Part shown: positions 6,472-14,564 of the stretch, piece by piece
Layout of the letters: each line of letters opens with the position of its first letter
How positions within the stretch are numbered: the first letter of the stretch is position 1
NCBI GenBank assembly: GCA_029251165.1
Contig: JAQXDW010000059.1
Coordinates: 1-47,957 of the forward strand
Direction of reading: 5' to 3'
DNA length: 47,957 bases
From: Myxococcota bacterium
GTDB taxonomy: Bacteria > Myxococcota_A > UBA796
Notes under the pieces: generated by a model
The model's input: only the letters and a program-made list of their open reading frames with translations
The model's database searches: none
What the model was told of the DNA's origin: nothing
Made by a program: the position numbers and the translations under genes

Positions 6472-8928
6472 TTAAAAGTCCATGCCGAGGCGAACCCGGA
6501 CATCGCGTCCGGGCTGATCGGCATAGTAGCGGAGTAGGCTGGTGTACTCGCGGTAGGTGGTGTTCAGTAGGTTTCGGGCATCCAGCCCAACCCGCACACC
6601 CCGTCGACGACCGATCTGGGCGTCGAGTGAGCCCCCAAACAGCGCGTAGCCTGGAGGTGGCGGGGCAAAGTCATCGCCTGGATTGACGCGAGACTGCGTC
6701 GCGACAAGATCAGTCGTGGCACGAACGGTCAGCTCCCGGACAGGGCCAAGCGGAGGGGGGCGTCCGACCAGCGCGAGCAGGAGCTGGTCAGCGGGAGTGC
6801 CGATGAGATGGGTTCCAGTGTCGCGTGCCTCAGCGCGCACGATTCCCCCGCGAGCCTCCAGGCCGACCGGGGCACTCGGCGCCAAGCTCAGCGAGCCATC
6901 CACGCCGTAGAACACTGCATCAACAGGGTGATAGCCCCAGCTCGGCCAGGTTCCACGGATCGTGACGTCGAGTCGTGGCTCACCATCTGCATTCAGCTCT
7001 GGAGCGAAGTAGATGTAGTCGTCGACGAGCTGCCCATAGACTGATGCCTCGGCCTCGACCGCATCGAGCCTCAGCCCAGCGGTGAGCGATCCTCCCCGGG
7101 CAGTCTCCAGCCCGAGGTCTGGGTTGCCGTTGGCATAGACCGGAAACGTCGGCGCGCTGCCGAGTAGGTAGAGCTCATCGACGTTGGGGAAGCGACTGGC
7201 CGTGGAGAGGTCCAGCTTCAGATCGAGACGCTCTGGGACCACATGCACCAGCGCGCCCAGCGAGAAGGAGCCCGCGGTGTAGGCGGCCGGGCACCGCACT
7301 GTGGTGTCGAGGGGCTCACAGGTCGACTCATCCAGCGTGCCGCGGCGGACATGAGCGTCGTAGTCGTTGTCGCGAAGATATGCGGTCCGTGACAGGGCAT
7401 CTGTGCGCGCGCCAGCCTCCACATCCACGCGCCCCAGCGACAGGCGCTCGTAGCCAAACAGTCCCCCGGAGAAGCCCCGATAGTTGGGGATAAGGGAGAG
7501 GCCTCGGTAGACGTTCTCCTGGAAGGATCCCTGCAGACCGAGGCCTCCCTCCAGATCTCCGAAGTCCGGTGAGAAGGTGGGGTGCTGGTAGAGAGCATCC
7601 AGGGAGTGGGTCCGAAGCGTGAAGTCGAACTGGGGGCCAGTGATGTCTTCGCGGACCTGCTCATACTCCTGACGCAGGTTGATCTGGAAGGCATAGGTCG
7701 CCTCGATGCGCCCCCAGTCTCCGGAGACATCCGTGCTCAGGATTCCCACGTCGTGGGAGACCTCCTGATAGGGGCGGTCGATTGCATAGGTGACCGACCA
7801 CAGGTCTGCGGTCACAGGGCGGTCAGCTTCGAGCTGAGCCATGAACTCGGTCGGGGTGGTGTTGTTGACGCCGTAGAACACCCCGGCGCGGAAGTCGTGG
7901 TGGTGCCAGGACGCCTGGAGCTGCCCGGAGTCCCACCGATAGGCCACCGCTCCGCCCAGGTTCCAGGACTGCGAGGCGGTGTTGCCGAGGATGTACTCTG
8001 GTGCCGTCAGGCTGGCACCAGCTGCGGCGTTGCCCTCCACCCGGGCAGACAGTCCAGACTCAGAGGCGGCATCAAGCCGCAGCGCTCCATATGGACGACG
8101 GCCGTTGCTGCTGTAGGACGTCAGCGTCTTGCCGACGACTCCAGGCTCGGTCCGCATCGGCGGCGGCTCCACGAGGATGACCCCGCCGATGGCATCAGGG
8201 CCATATCGAGCGCCGGCAGCACCGCGAATCACGCTGATCGAGCCTGCGGAGAACGGGTCGATCTCAGTGGCGTGGTCCGGCCCCCACTTCTGGCTCTCGT
8301 GGCGGACACCATCGAACAAGACGAGCAGCCGTCGCTCCTGCTGCCCGCGGATAATGGGCTTGGCAGCGTCAGCGGTTCCCTGCGCCATGCGGACCCCAGG
8401 AACCTGGGAGACCGTCTCTGCGAGGTCTGCGCCAGCGGCACGCTCCAGATCCGCCTCGTCGAGTGTGGTGCGAGCGCGCGTGTCATTGCGGTCTGGATCG
8501 GAGGAATGAACCACCATCTCCGCGACAGGCTCTTCGGTGTGAGACTCGGGAGGCGCGAAGTGGAACCAGACACGGGTGGTCGCGGCCACTGGGGTGTCGC
8601 CGGTGGTCGCGGGAGAGAACACCAGACGAGATGCCGCCTCCTGCGAGACGCTCCGAAACACCTCCGGCCCGCTCTCGAAGCGCACTCCGGCGACCTGCCC
8701 CGTAGCATCGACATCGACCAGCACGCTCACATCGCCGTGCTCTCCGGTAAGGAGGGCTTCATCTGGATAGTCAAGCTCGACCTGCTTTATCAGACGTGGA
8801 GGCTCGGTGCTGACGAGCACCTGGTCCTCAGCAGTCGAGCCCGGCGGACCGGCCCATGCAGAGCCGAGCGGCCCACAGAGGACACAGACACAGCCACAGC
8901 TCACCAGGCAGCGAAGCATCCCTTTCAT
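6472..8928 (-). CDS. TonB-dependent outer-membrane receptor with N-terminal TonB_C-like domain (ZnuD-like)
   Basis: From ATG 8928 the product is 818 residues. It has a signal peptide ending A-W-A (residue 26), a domain at about 43-127 that resembles the C-terminal domain of TonB itself (Y-P-D-E-A-L...G-D-V-S-V-L-V-D-V...G-Q-V), then a plug (about 150-255) and a beta-barrel. The plug contains I-I-R-G-Q, L-V-L-F-D-G-V-R-H, W-G-P-D-H-A-T-E-I-D-P and R-Y-G-P-D-A-I-G-G-V, a pattern of ZnuD/zinc-type receptors. The chain ends ...R-L-G-M-D-F, with the C-terminal Phe typical of barrels. The longer open frame upstream of 8928 lacks coding character and covers the regulatory region. First gene of a four-gene minus-strand operon ending in a Fur-family regulator. 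Substrate zinc is likely but not proven. Confidence 0.9.
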   Translation of the reverse strand: MKGMLRCLVSCGCVCVLCGPLGSAWAGPPGSTAEDQVLVSTEPPRLIKQVELDYPDEALLTGEHGDVSVLVDVDATGQVAGVRFESGPEVFRSVSQEAASRLVFSPATTGDTPVAATTRVWFHFAPPESHTEEPVAEMVVHSSDPDRNDTRARTTLDEADLERAAGADLAETVSQVPGVRMAQGTADAAKPIIRGQQERRLLVLFDGVRHESQKWGPDHATEIDPFSAGSISVIRGAAGARYGPDAIGGVILVEPPPMRTEPGVVGKTLTSYSSNGRRPYGALRLDAASESGLSARVEGNAAAGASLTAPEYILGNTASQSWNLGGAVAYRWDSGQLQASWHHHDFRAGVFYGVNNTTPTEFMAQLEADRPVTADLWSVTYAIDRPYQEVSHDVGILSTDVSGDWGRIEATYAFQINLRQEYEQVREDITGPQFDFTLRTHSLDALYQHPTFSPDFGDLEGGLGLQGSFQENVYRGLSLIPNYRGFSGGLFGYERLSLGRVDVEAGARTDALSRTAYLRDNDYDAHVRRGTLDESTCEPLDTTVRCPAAYTAGSFSLGALVHVVPERLDLKLDLSTASRFPNVDELYLLGSAPTFPVYANGNPDLGLETARGGSLTAGLRLDAVEAEASVYGQLVDDYIYFAPELNADGEPRLDVTIRGTWPSWGYHPVDAVFYGVDGSLSLAPSAPVGLEARGGIVRAEARDTGTHLIGTPADQLLLALVGRPPPLGPVRELTVRATTDLVATQSRVNPGDDFAPPPPGYALFGGSLDAQIGRRRGVRVGLDARNLLNTTYREYTSLLRYYADQPGRDVRVRLGMDF

Positions 8929-8944
8929 CGCTCTGAAGCATACA

Positions 8945-8963
8945 CAGCGCATGGCATGCGCTG
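8945..8963. promoter_or_regulatory. Perfect 9-1-9 inverted repeat just upstream of the receptor gene
   Basis: CAGCGCATG (8945-8953), one G, then CATGCGCTG (8955-8963) are exact reverse complements. The site lies 16 bases before the receptor ATG, in its leader or promoter. It may be an operator or an mRNA hairpin hiding the translation start. Confidence 0.5.
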
Positions 8964-9019
8964 GTTTGGAGGTGAAGCCTGTGAGCATGGTGAAAATCAT
9001 ATCGTCACACACACGCTCC

Positions 9020-9034
9020 TGCAACTGAGTTGCA
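9020..9034. promoter_or_regulatory. Candidate Fur-family operator, perfect 7-1-7 inverted repeat
   Basis: TGCAACT-G-AGTTGCA at 9020-9034 is a perfect 7-1-7 dyad, the geometry of Fur, Zur and PerR boxes. Read as TGCAA-N5-TTGCA it also matches the half-sites reported for the Streptomyces Nur box. It lies between the divergent TonB receptor and COG0523 genes, 43 bases before the latter, so one regulator could control both arms. The Fur-type gene at 5082-5525 is the obvious binder. Confidence 0.65.
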
Positions 9035-9076
9035 ATAGCTTGGGTCAGGCAATAGTTTTGACGCGCCGGAGGAATA

Positions 9077-10189
9077 ATGACTGCCCCACTGTCTGTGACT
9101 GTGCTCACCATCTCTCCGGAGACAGATGGCGCTCGCATCATTGAGCAGATCCTCCGGGTGCCTGACGGTCTCCGCATCACCGCCATTGTGCCCAGGCGTG
9201 GACAACAGCAACGCCACGAGCAGCAGGTCACCGTGCTTCCGACCACCGAGCGCCTTGTCCGGCTGGGCGAGGGATGTGCCTGCTGCACCGTTCGTGGCGA
9301 TCTGATGTCGAAGATCGAGCAGATTGCCGCCGAGCAGAGTGCTGATCACATCGTGATCCAGGCGGCTCCCAGCAGCGATCTGGTCACCCTTGCAAAGACC
9401 TTCACCGTGGCGAATGCAGCGGGCGCGGTGCTCTCTGAGGTTGCCTGCATCGAGAGCCTGGTCGCGGTGGTGGATGCCCGCCGCCTGCTCACCACGCTAC
9501 AGACCGCCTCCGCTCGGCCCCTGGTCGCACGCATCGAGCTCGCCAATGTCATCGCCATCGAGGGGGCCGCCGAGCTGACCCCGGCGACCGCTGACCGGGT
9601 GCTGGCTGCGCTTGAGGCCCTCAACCCGAGGGCCCGCATTGTGCGGAGCGACGAAGAGCACATCGCGCTCTCCTCTCTGCGCTCCGAGCATCCCTTCGAC
9701 CTCAGAACAGCCCAGCAGCGCACTGCGCAGCCGGACTCTGACCGCAGCGCATCGGACCTGATCGTGCAGCTCATGTACCGCGATCGGCGCCCGTTCCATC
9801 CCACCCGGCTGCACACGCTCCTCACGGGATCGTGGGCCGGTGTGCTGCGGGTGCAGGGAACCTTCTGGGTCGCATCTCGGCCCAGCTACGCCGGCATCCT
9901 CGATGTCGCTGGCGGGAGCCGGAGCACTGCTTCTGGAGGCATGTGGTGGGCTGCGGTCTCGCCCGAGCAGCGTCCGAACAGCGAGGCATTCCAGGAGTAC
10001 ATCGACGCGATCTGGCATCCCGCCTTCGGGGATCGGCACCAGGAGCTGAACATCGTCGGTCTCGACCTCGACCTCGACGACCTCCACAGCCGGCTGGACC
10101 AGTGTCTGCTCACCGACGAAGAGCTCGCGAAGCCAGAACACTGGCCCGCGCTTCCACATCCATTTTCTTGGCCGAAGGAGTCAGCATGA
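9077..10189 (+). CDS. COG0523/CobW-family metallochaperone lacking GTPase motifs
   Basis: The 370-residue protein matches COG0523 in layout. It keeps the metal motif G-C-A-C-C-T-V-R-G-D-L (Cys67, Cys69, Cys70) and a full CobW_C domain (R-P-F-H-P-T-R-L, G-T-F-W-V-A, D-R-H-Q-E-L-N-I-V-G, C-L-L-T-D-E-E). Where family members have the Walker A loop G-x-x-G-x-G-K-[ST], this one reads T-I-S-P-E-T-D-G. The Walker B E-x-x-G region reads V-I-Q-A-A-P-S, and no N-K-x-D follows. It should not hydrolyse GTP by the known mechanism. GGAGG precedes the ATG, and the next gene overlaps by four bases, so the gene looks intact and translated. Context (Fur-type regulator, receptor, MerC) suggests zinc handling. 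Confidence 0.85.
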   Translation: MTAPLSVTVLTISPETDGARIIEQILRVPDGLRITAIVPRRGQQQRHEQQVTVLPTTERLVRLGEGCACCTVRGDLMSKIEQIAAEQSADHIVIQAAPSSDLVTLAKTFTVANAAGAVLSEVACIESLVAVVDARRLLTTLQTASARPLVARIELANVIAIEGAAELTPATADRVLAALEALNPRARIVRSDEEHIALSSLRSEHPFDLRTAQQRTAQPDSDRSASDLIVQLMYRDRRPFHPTRLHTLLTGSWAGVLRVQGTFWVASRPSYAGILDVAGGSRSTASGGMWWAAVSPEQRPNSEAFQEYIDAIWHPAFGDRHQELNIVGLDLDLDDLHSRLDQCLLTDEELAKPEHWPALPHPFSWPKESA

Positions 10190-10560
10190 ACATCAACTGG
10201 ACGGATCGACTTGGCAGCGTGGCGAGCGCCACCTGTGCAGCCCACTGCTTCCTGCTCTCCGTGCTCCCCTCGCTCATCTCTGCGCTCGGGCTCACCGTGC
10301 TCGCTCACGAAGCCTTCGAGTGGGGCTTCTTCGCCCTGGCGGTCAGCTTCGCCCTGGTCGCTGCGGTCATCAGCTACCAGAGCAGCCGTACACGGTGGCT
10401 GCTGGCTGGGTTTGGTGCCGGCATCATCGTGATCGTGGCCGGACGGCTCGGTGAGGCCCTCGCGCTGTATGAAGGCGGCGCTGCTCTGTCTGTGATCGGG
10501 GGACTTCTTCTGGCCGCCAGCCATGTCATGAGCCTCCGTCAGGCACGCAAGCAGACCTGA
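10186..10560 (+). CDS. MerC-like four-helix membrane protein
   Basis: This 124-residue protein opens with D-R-L-G-S-V-A-S-A-T-C-A-A-H-C-F, where C-x-x-H-C is a metal-like motif, followed by four hydrophobic helices. Layout and length fit the MerC domain family (PF03203), classically a mercuric-ion uptake protein but also found in zinc loci without mer genes. Its ATG overlaps the stop of the COG0523 gene by four bases, so translation is coupled. No mercury reductase or MerR is nearby, so a role in the zinc locus is more likely than mercury resistance. Confidence 0.8.
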   Translation: MNINWTDRLGSVASATCAAHCFLLSVLPSLISALGLTVLAHEAFEWGFFALAVSFALVAAVISYQSSRTRWLLAGFGAGIIVIVAGRLGEALALYEGGAALSVIGGLLLAASHVMSLRQARKQT

Positions 10561-10681
10561 CATCCATGATGGCGCCGCCTTCAGTCGCAGCTGAATCCGG
10601 TGTCCGTGGTGATGATCCACACGCGCCTTGTCCCCTCCTCACGGCTCCTGTCCCGCCAGAGCGACGCGGCAAGGTTCAGCG

Positions 10682-11563
10682 CTACAGGGGATCGACGCGC
10701 TGGAGAATCTCTGCCCCCATCGCAGTGATGTCCGCACAGGTCTCCCCCAGGTCCTGCCCTTCAAAGACCACCCTGCCGCAGCCGCTGCAGTCGGTAAACA
10801 CGAGCTCATACCACCGCCCATCGTCGCCGCGCAGCGACAGCCCGCCGGAAGGATGAGAGCCGCATGCCAGCTGCCCATCCGGCCCAGCGACGTCACCGAA
10901 GTAGAGGTCCTCGAAGAACAGCCCGCTGCCGACCAGCGGTCCGCCGATCGCCCCCACCAAGGCCACACCGCGCCCGCTGCTGCCTGAGGTTCCGCTCAGC
11001 CAGAAGGCCAGGCTGCCGCCCTCGGCCAGCCAGCCGTCCGTGCCGTCGTCAGAAAAGGTGCCGGTGGCCTCGCCGGAGAACGTGGCCGCGCCATCCTCGA
11101 CGTGCGCCTCGTAGGCAAAGGTGCCGCCGATGGCCAGGCTGGCTCCGTCGGGCTCAGAGATGTACAGATCTCCCAAGGTCAGCGCGAACCACCAGCCGTT
11201 GTCGTTTCCTTCTTCGTACTCTGACAGGCCACGGTAGGTGTAGCCGGTCGATGACGTGCAGCCCTCCAGCGGAATGGAACCATCGGCGATGTAGTCGACC
11301 GACTCGCCCGGACAGCTGGCGTCTCCGGCATGCAGCAGGTCCAGGTACCGCTCGCGAAGGGCGATCGGATCCGGGATCGCGCGGCCAGCCAGGACAGCAA
11401 TCTGCTCACCAACCGCCGCTGCGCTCAGGGTGGGGATGGCGTCCGCTGGCGGCGTGTCTGCTGGCACGGTGTCCATCTCGTCGTCGAGATAGCACAGCCC
11501 ATCCACGCCCAGCGCCGAGCCCTCCGGACAGTCAATCCCGCACGACAGCAGCCAGAGAATCAT
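10682..11563 (-). CDS. Cys-rich lipoprotein A2, paralogue of the protein at 14561-15490
   Basis: The 293-residue product starts M-I-L-W-L-L-S-C, an extremely short lipoprotein-type signal, then D-C-P-E-G-S-A-L-G...G-L-C-Y-L-D. The middle is beta-rich, and the C-terminal part has W-Y-E-L-V-F-T-D-C-S-G-C-G, L-G-E-T-C-A-D. The same landmarks occur in the paralogue (D-C-P-E-G-S-S-L-G, G-L-C-Y-L-D, W-Y-E-L-A-L-D-C-S-S-C-G, E-Q-C-V-D). ATG overlaps the DUF1501 stop by four bases (ATGA). It is the last gene of a module with DUF1501 and PSCyt-like proteins. Family not recognised; likely an outer-membrane lipoprotein. Confidence 0.8.
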   Translation of the reverse strand: MILWLLSCGIDCPEGSALGVDGLCYLDDEMDTVPADTPPADAIPTLSAAAVGEQIAVLAGRAIPDPIALRERYLDLLHAGDASCPGESVDYIADGSIPLEGCTSSTGYTYRGLSEYEEGNDNGWWFALTLGDLYISEPDGASLAIGGTFAYEAHVEDGAATFSGEATGTFSDDGTDGWLAEGGSLAFWLSGTSGSSGRGVALVGAIGGPLVGSGLFFEDLYFGDVAGPDGQLACGSHPSGGLSLRGDDGRWYELVFTDCSGCGRVVFEGQDLGETCADITAMGAEILQRVDPL

Positions 11564-12846
11564 CCAGCGATCGCTGCGGTGATGGGGGCCCCGTCGGGGA
11601 CATGCTCCGCAGGATCCATGCCGCCGAGCTGACAGAGGGTCGCGCCGAGGTGCTGTGGACCGAGCGAGACGCCGCCGGCGGTGAGCTCGCCTGAGCCCAG
11701 ATCGACCGGCTCACCGATGAAGTACTCCGAGTATCCACCGAGCGACTGCCCACCTGCCACTCCTGCCCCGAGCAGCATGGCTGAAGTGAAGGTCCAGTGC
11801 TCCTTGCCGCTGCGGGCGTTGAGCCGGGGGTAGCGGTTCATCTCAGAGAGCACGACCACGGTGACTTCATCCAGCAGGGTGCCGCCGCCTGAGCCTGGGC
11901 GGCTGCTGAGGTCCGTCATGATACCCGACAGCGCGCCGAACAGATCCTCGTTGTGATCGCTCTGCAGCTCGTTGGCGCCGTGGGTGTCCCAGCCAAAGTC
12001 ATTCCAGCCGTTGTGCTGAATCATGCCGCACCGGGCGAGCCCATCGGAGAAGAGGGTGTGGATAATCTGTGCCCGCTCCAGCAGCGTCTCACCGCCGGCA
12101 ATGTCGAGCTGATCGGCCAGCACCTCCAGGCGCTCTCGCCGCTCGGCGGCATCGACTGCCTGGGCCGCGATCTCCTGAGCGCGTCCAGCAGCCGCGGTGT
12201 GGGCGGCTGTCTGTGCGGAGACGAAGGCATCCTCCAGCGCCTCGATGGAGGGGGCCGGCAGGGCGACTGGAACATCGGACATCGCGAGGGCATCGCCGCT
12301 CATCAGCTCAGAGAGCTGACCCGCTTCTCCCACCCGGATGGCGACGCCCGACTGGCTGTGAGCATACAGCGGCCCGGAGAGGTGGACGAGGGGAATGAGC
12401 GGATCCCCCGTCGCCCCTCCTGCCAGCATGGTCGCCCAGTCATCCGTGCGGCTGTGCAGGCTGCCGGTCATCATGTGCAGCATGCAGGCGGGATGAGCCA
12501 CAGACTGAAGCTCGATGCCATTGAGCACGCAGGTCTGGCGCCCCCAGTCCTCCAGAAAAGAGCGCACCGCTGGACGCTCGCTGCTGTCGACAAAAGGGAT
12601 CCCGTTGACCTCGGAGCGCACCGAGCCATCCGCCGGCATGTCGATCAGGGGGTTGTCGAAGGCCGGAGAGAAGGTGTAGGTGGTGTCCCATCCGCCGGCA
12701 GCAACGATGAACAAGAAGCGACGCTGGCTACCGCCTGCTCCGCGCGCCCGCGCCGGAAGCCAGAGGCCAGCGGAGCTTGCTGCGGAGAGCGCGAGGAGTC
12801 GGCGACGAGAGAGCACACTCCCATTGTAGCCCCGCTGAGACAACAT
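11560..12846 (-). CDS. DUF1501 family protein, Tat-exported (copy A)
   Basis: A 428-residue DUF1501 (PF07394) protein. After ten leading residues it has a Tat-like signal S-R-R-R-L-L-A-L-S. Family landmarks include A-G-G-W-D, L-N-G-I-E, G-W-D-T-H, V-V-V-L-S-E-M-N-R-Y-P-R-L and H-W-T-F-T-S-A-M-L-L-G-A-G-V-A-G-G; the fold belongs to the alkaline-phosphatase-like superfamily. Biochemical role unproven. The start is uncertain: ATG 12846 has a poor ribosome site, and a GTG ten codons later would begin at the R-R motif. It lies 137 bases after the PSCyt-like gene. Paralogue of 19606-20856. Confidence 0.85.
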   Translation of the reverse strand: MLSQRGYNGSVLSRRRLLALSAASSAGLWLPARARGAGGSQRRFLFIVAAGGWDTTYTFSPAFDNPLIDMPADGSVRSEVNGIPFVDSSERPAVRSFLEDWGRQTCVLNGIELQSVAHPACMLHMMTGSLHSRTDDWATMLAGGATGDPLIPLVHLSGPLYAHSQSGVAIRVGEAGQLSELMSGDALAMSDVPVALPAPSIEALEDAFVSAQTAAHTAAAGRAQEIAAQAVDAAERRERLEVLADQLDIAGGETLLERAQIIHTLFSDGLARCGMIQHNGWNDFGWDTHGANELQSDHNEDLFGALSGIMTDLSSRPGSGGGTLLDEVTVVVLSEMNRYPRLNARSGKEHWTFTSAMLLGAGVAGGQSLGGYSEYFIGEPVDLGSGELTAGGVSLGPQHLGATLCQLGGMDPAEHVPDGAPITAAIAG

Positions 12847-12983
12847 GAACGCTCAAGATGCGCCATCATGTGTGTGCAGCGGCCATCACGCGCGCCTGGA
12901 GCACTCGGGAGCCCGTGCAGCCCGGCTGGCCAGGATGCGCAGCGCCTCGACACCGGCAGCCAACACGACACGCGCTGCCAGGC

Positions 12984-14564
12984 TCAGTAAGACCAGAACG
13001 CCGGATCACGGATCATCACGCTGGTGATCGAGGCCCAGGCCTGCTCGCTGTCCGCCAGCGCAGCGACGTCTTCCCACAGCGCCGTGACCTCCGCCAGCCA
13101 CGCAGCATCCGGCTCGGCGGTGTACATGCGGCGGTGAAGGCTGATCAGCGCCTCCTCAAAGGCGGCATCTTCCAGGACGATTCCCCCGTCGATGGCCCCG
13201 CTGTCGACGGCATGCCGCCCCGCTGCCTGCGCGAGGCGCTTGATCACCAGATCGCGCGTGACGGTGTGATCGATGCTGATCTCTTCGACGTAGGGCGGGT
13301 TGGTCCCTCCAGAGAGAACCCGGTAGCCCCAGGTGTCGTTATCCATCTGATCATAGCCAAGATACCACCAACGGTATCCAGTCAGCTGCTCGACGACATT
13401 GGCCAGCTGAGAGGGCGAGAGAATCCGGGCATTGGCCACCCGCTCGATGCGCAGCGGATCAGCGCCCTCCAGGTGCTCCGCCGCCTGGTACTCCTCCGTC
13501 TCGGTGATCGCGGTCAGCAGCGCAGAGACCCGCAGCTCTCCGTCGACGAAGTCGGCCTCCAGATCCTGGAGGAGGGCAAAGTCCTCGACCGCCAGCTCCC
13601 GGCGCCACAGCCCCTCGGTGAACCGCCGAACCGCACAGTCGACCAGACGAGAGTCGGCCGCAGCCGCAGCCGGCAGAGCGGCGGCCCCGTCCAGCGGAGA
13701 GCCATACCAAGAAGGCTCCGCGCTGAGGTAGTACGACCCCAGGCGCTCACGCTCGGGGTGGTACACCGACAGCTCATCGAGGCTGTAGAAGTCATAGAAC
13801 TCAAAGCCAAACAGCGCGCTGGAGAGTCCATCGAGGGTGGCGTGGCAATTGAGACATGCCGGCTCGGTCTGGGTGGCGAGGTTCAGGTCTCCTTCCGCGA
13901 CCAGGGTGGGCGAGGAGAACGAGATCGGGCGCTGGAGGTAGTCATCACACAGCAGCAGATCAGCGAGCGCAGCCGCCCGAGAGCGCCCGTAGAGTGCCAC
14001 GTTGTAGCGCCACATGATGCCGTTGGTGGTCATGACCCCGCCGGCGGGACGGCCATCGGTGTAGACGGCGACCTGCCAGCCCTCCTGTCCCGACGCCTCC
14101 ACGGCCTCGAGCGGCCAGATCTGGAGCAGCCGCTCCTCTGCGAGGGTGTAGTTGGCCGTCACCACCTCCGTCCACGGCCGATCGTTGGCGGCGACGTAGG
14201 CGAGCAGCCGCAGCGGCTCCTGGCCGACCGCGCGGCGGAAGGCGTACTCCTCTTCCGAGGAGAAGCCGACCAGCGCAGCGGTCAGCGGGTACTCCTCCGT
14301 GAGGGTCAGCCACTGCTCCGAGAGCAGCATCACCAGCCGCTCGGCATGCTCCGGAGACGCGAGCATTGCTGCACGAAGCGCGGCGAGGTCCTCCCCCCCT
14401 GCCAGTGCATCGAGCTCGTCCTCAGAGGGAAGGGTTCCGCGCAGATCGAGGCTCAAGCGACGAAGCAAGGCGGCATCCGAGAGGGGCATGGTGGTCGGTG
14501 CGGCCTCTGGTGCCGCCGAGTCCTGCGTGCCTGCGCCCTGACAAGCCAGCAGCAGCGCGATCAC
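12984..14564 (-). CDS. PSCyt-type mono-haem lipoprotein (DUF1549/DUF1588-like, copy A)
   Basis: The product is 526 residues from a GTG start that overlaps the previous stop (GTGA), with GGAGG just upstream. It begins M-I-A-L-L-L-A-C, a very short lipobox signal. L-R-R-L-S-L-D-L-R-G-T-L-P-S resembles the opening of DUF1549 (PSCyt2). A single c-type haem site C-L-N-C-H at 237-241 lies in a DUF1588-like context (A-T-L-D-G-L-S-S-A-L-F-G-F). The C-terminal third resembles DUF1585 (L-A-N-V-V-E-Q-L-T-G-Y). It is paired with DUF1501, as in planctomycetes. A surface redox or carbohydrate-related role is suggested only by context. Confidence 0.8.
   Translation of the reverse strand: MIALLLACQGAGTQDSAAPEAAPTTMPLSDAALLRRLSLDLRGTLPSEDELDALAGGEDLAALRAAMLASPEHAERLVMLLSEQWLTLTEEYPLTAALVGFSSEEEYAFRRAVGQEPLRLLAYVAANDRPWTEVVTANYTLAEERLLQIWPLEAVEASGQEGWQVAVYTDGRPAGGVMTTNGIMWRYNVALYGRSRAAALADLLLCDDYLQRPISFSSPTLVAEGDLNLATQTEPACLNCHATLDGLSSALFGFEFYDFYSLDELSVYHPERERLGSYYLSAEPSWYGSPLDGAAALPAAAAADSRLVDCAVRRFTEGLWRRELAVEDFALLQDLEADFVDGELRVSALLTAITETEEYQAAEHLEGADPLRIERVANARILSPSQLANVVEQLTGYRWWYLGYDQMDNDTWGYRVLSGGTNPPYVEEISIDHTVTRDLVIKRLAQAAGRHAVDSGAIDGGIVLEDAAFEEALISLHRRMYTAEPDAAWLAEVTALWEDVAALADSEQAWASITSVMIRDPAFWSY

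Noticed and set aside
7582..9144. 520-codon plus-strand frame opposite the TonB receptor
   Set aside because: It lies antisense to a receptor with clear plug, barrel and terminal Phe, and has no domain of its own.
8929..9288. N-terminal extension of the TonB receptor to 9288
   Set aside because: It would cross the divergent promoter and both dyads, and the extra residues are not signal-like; Met at 8928 gives a normal signal peptide.
9832..10185. Long upstream extension of the MerC-like frame
   Set aside because: It overlaps the COG0523 coding region in another frame; the ATGA overlap at 10186 is the natural start.
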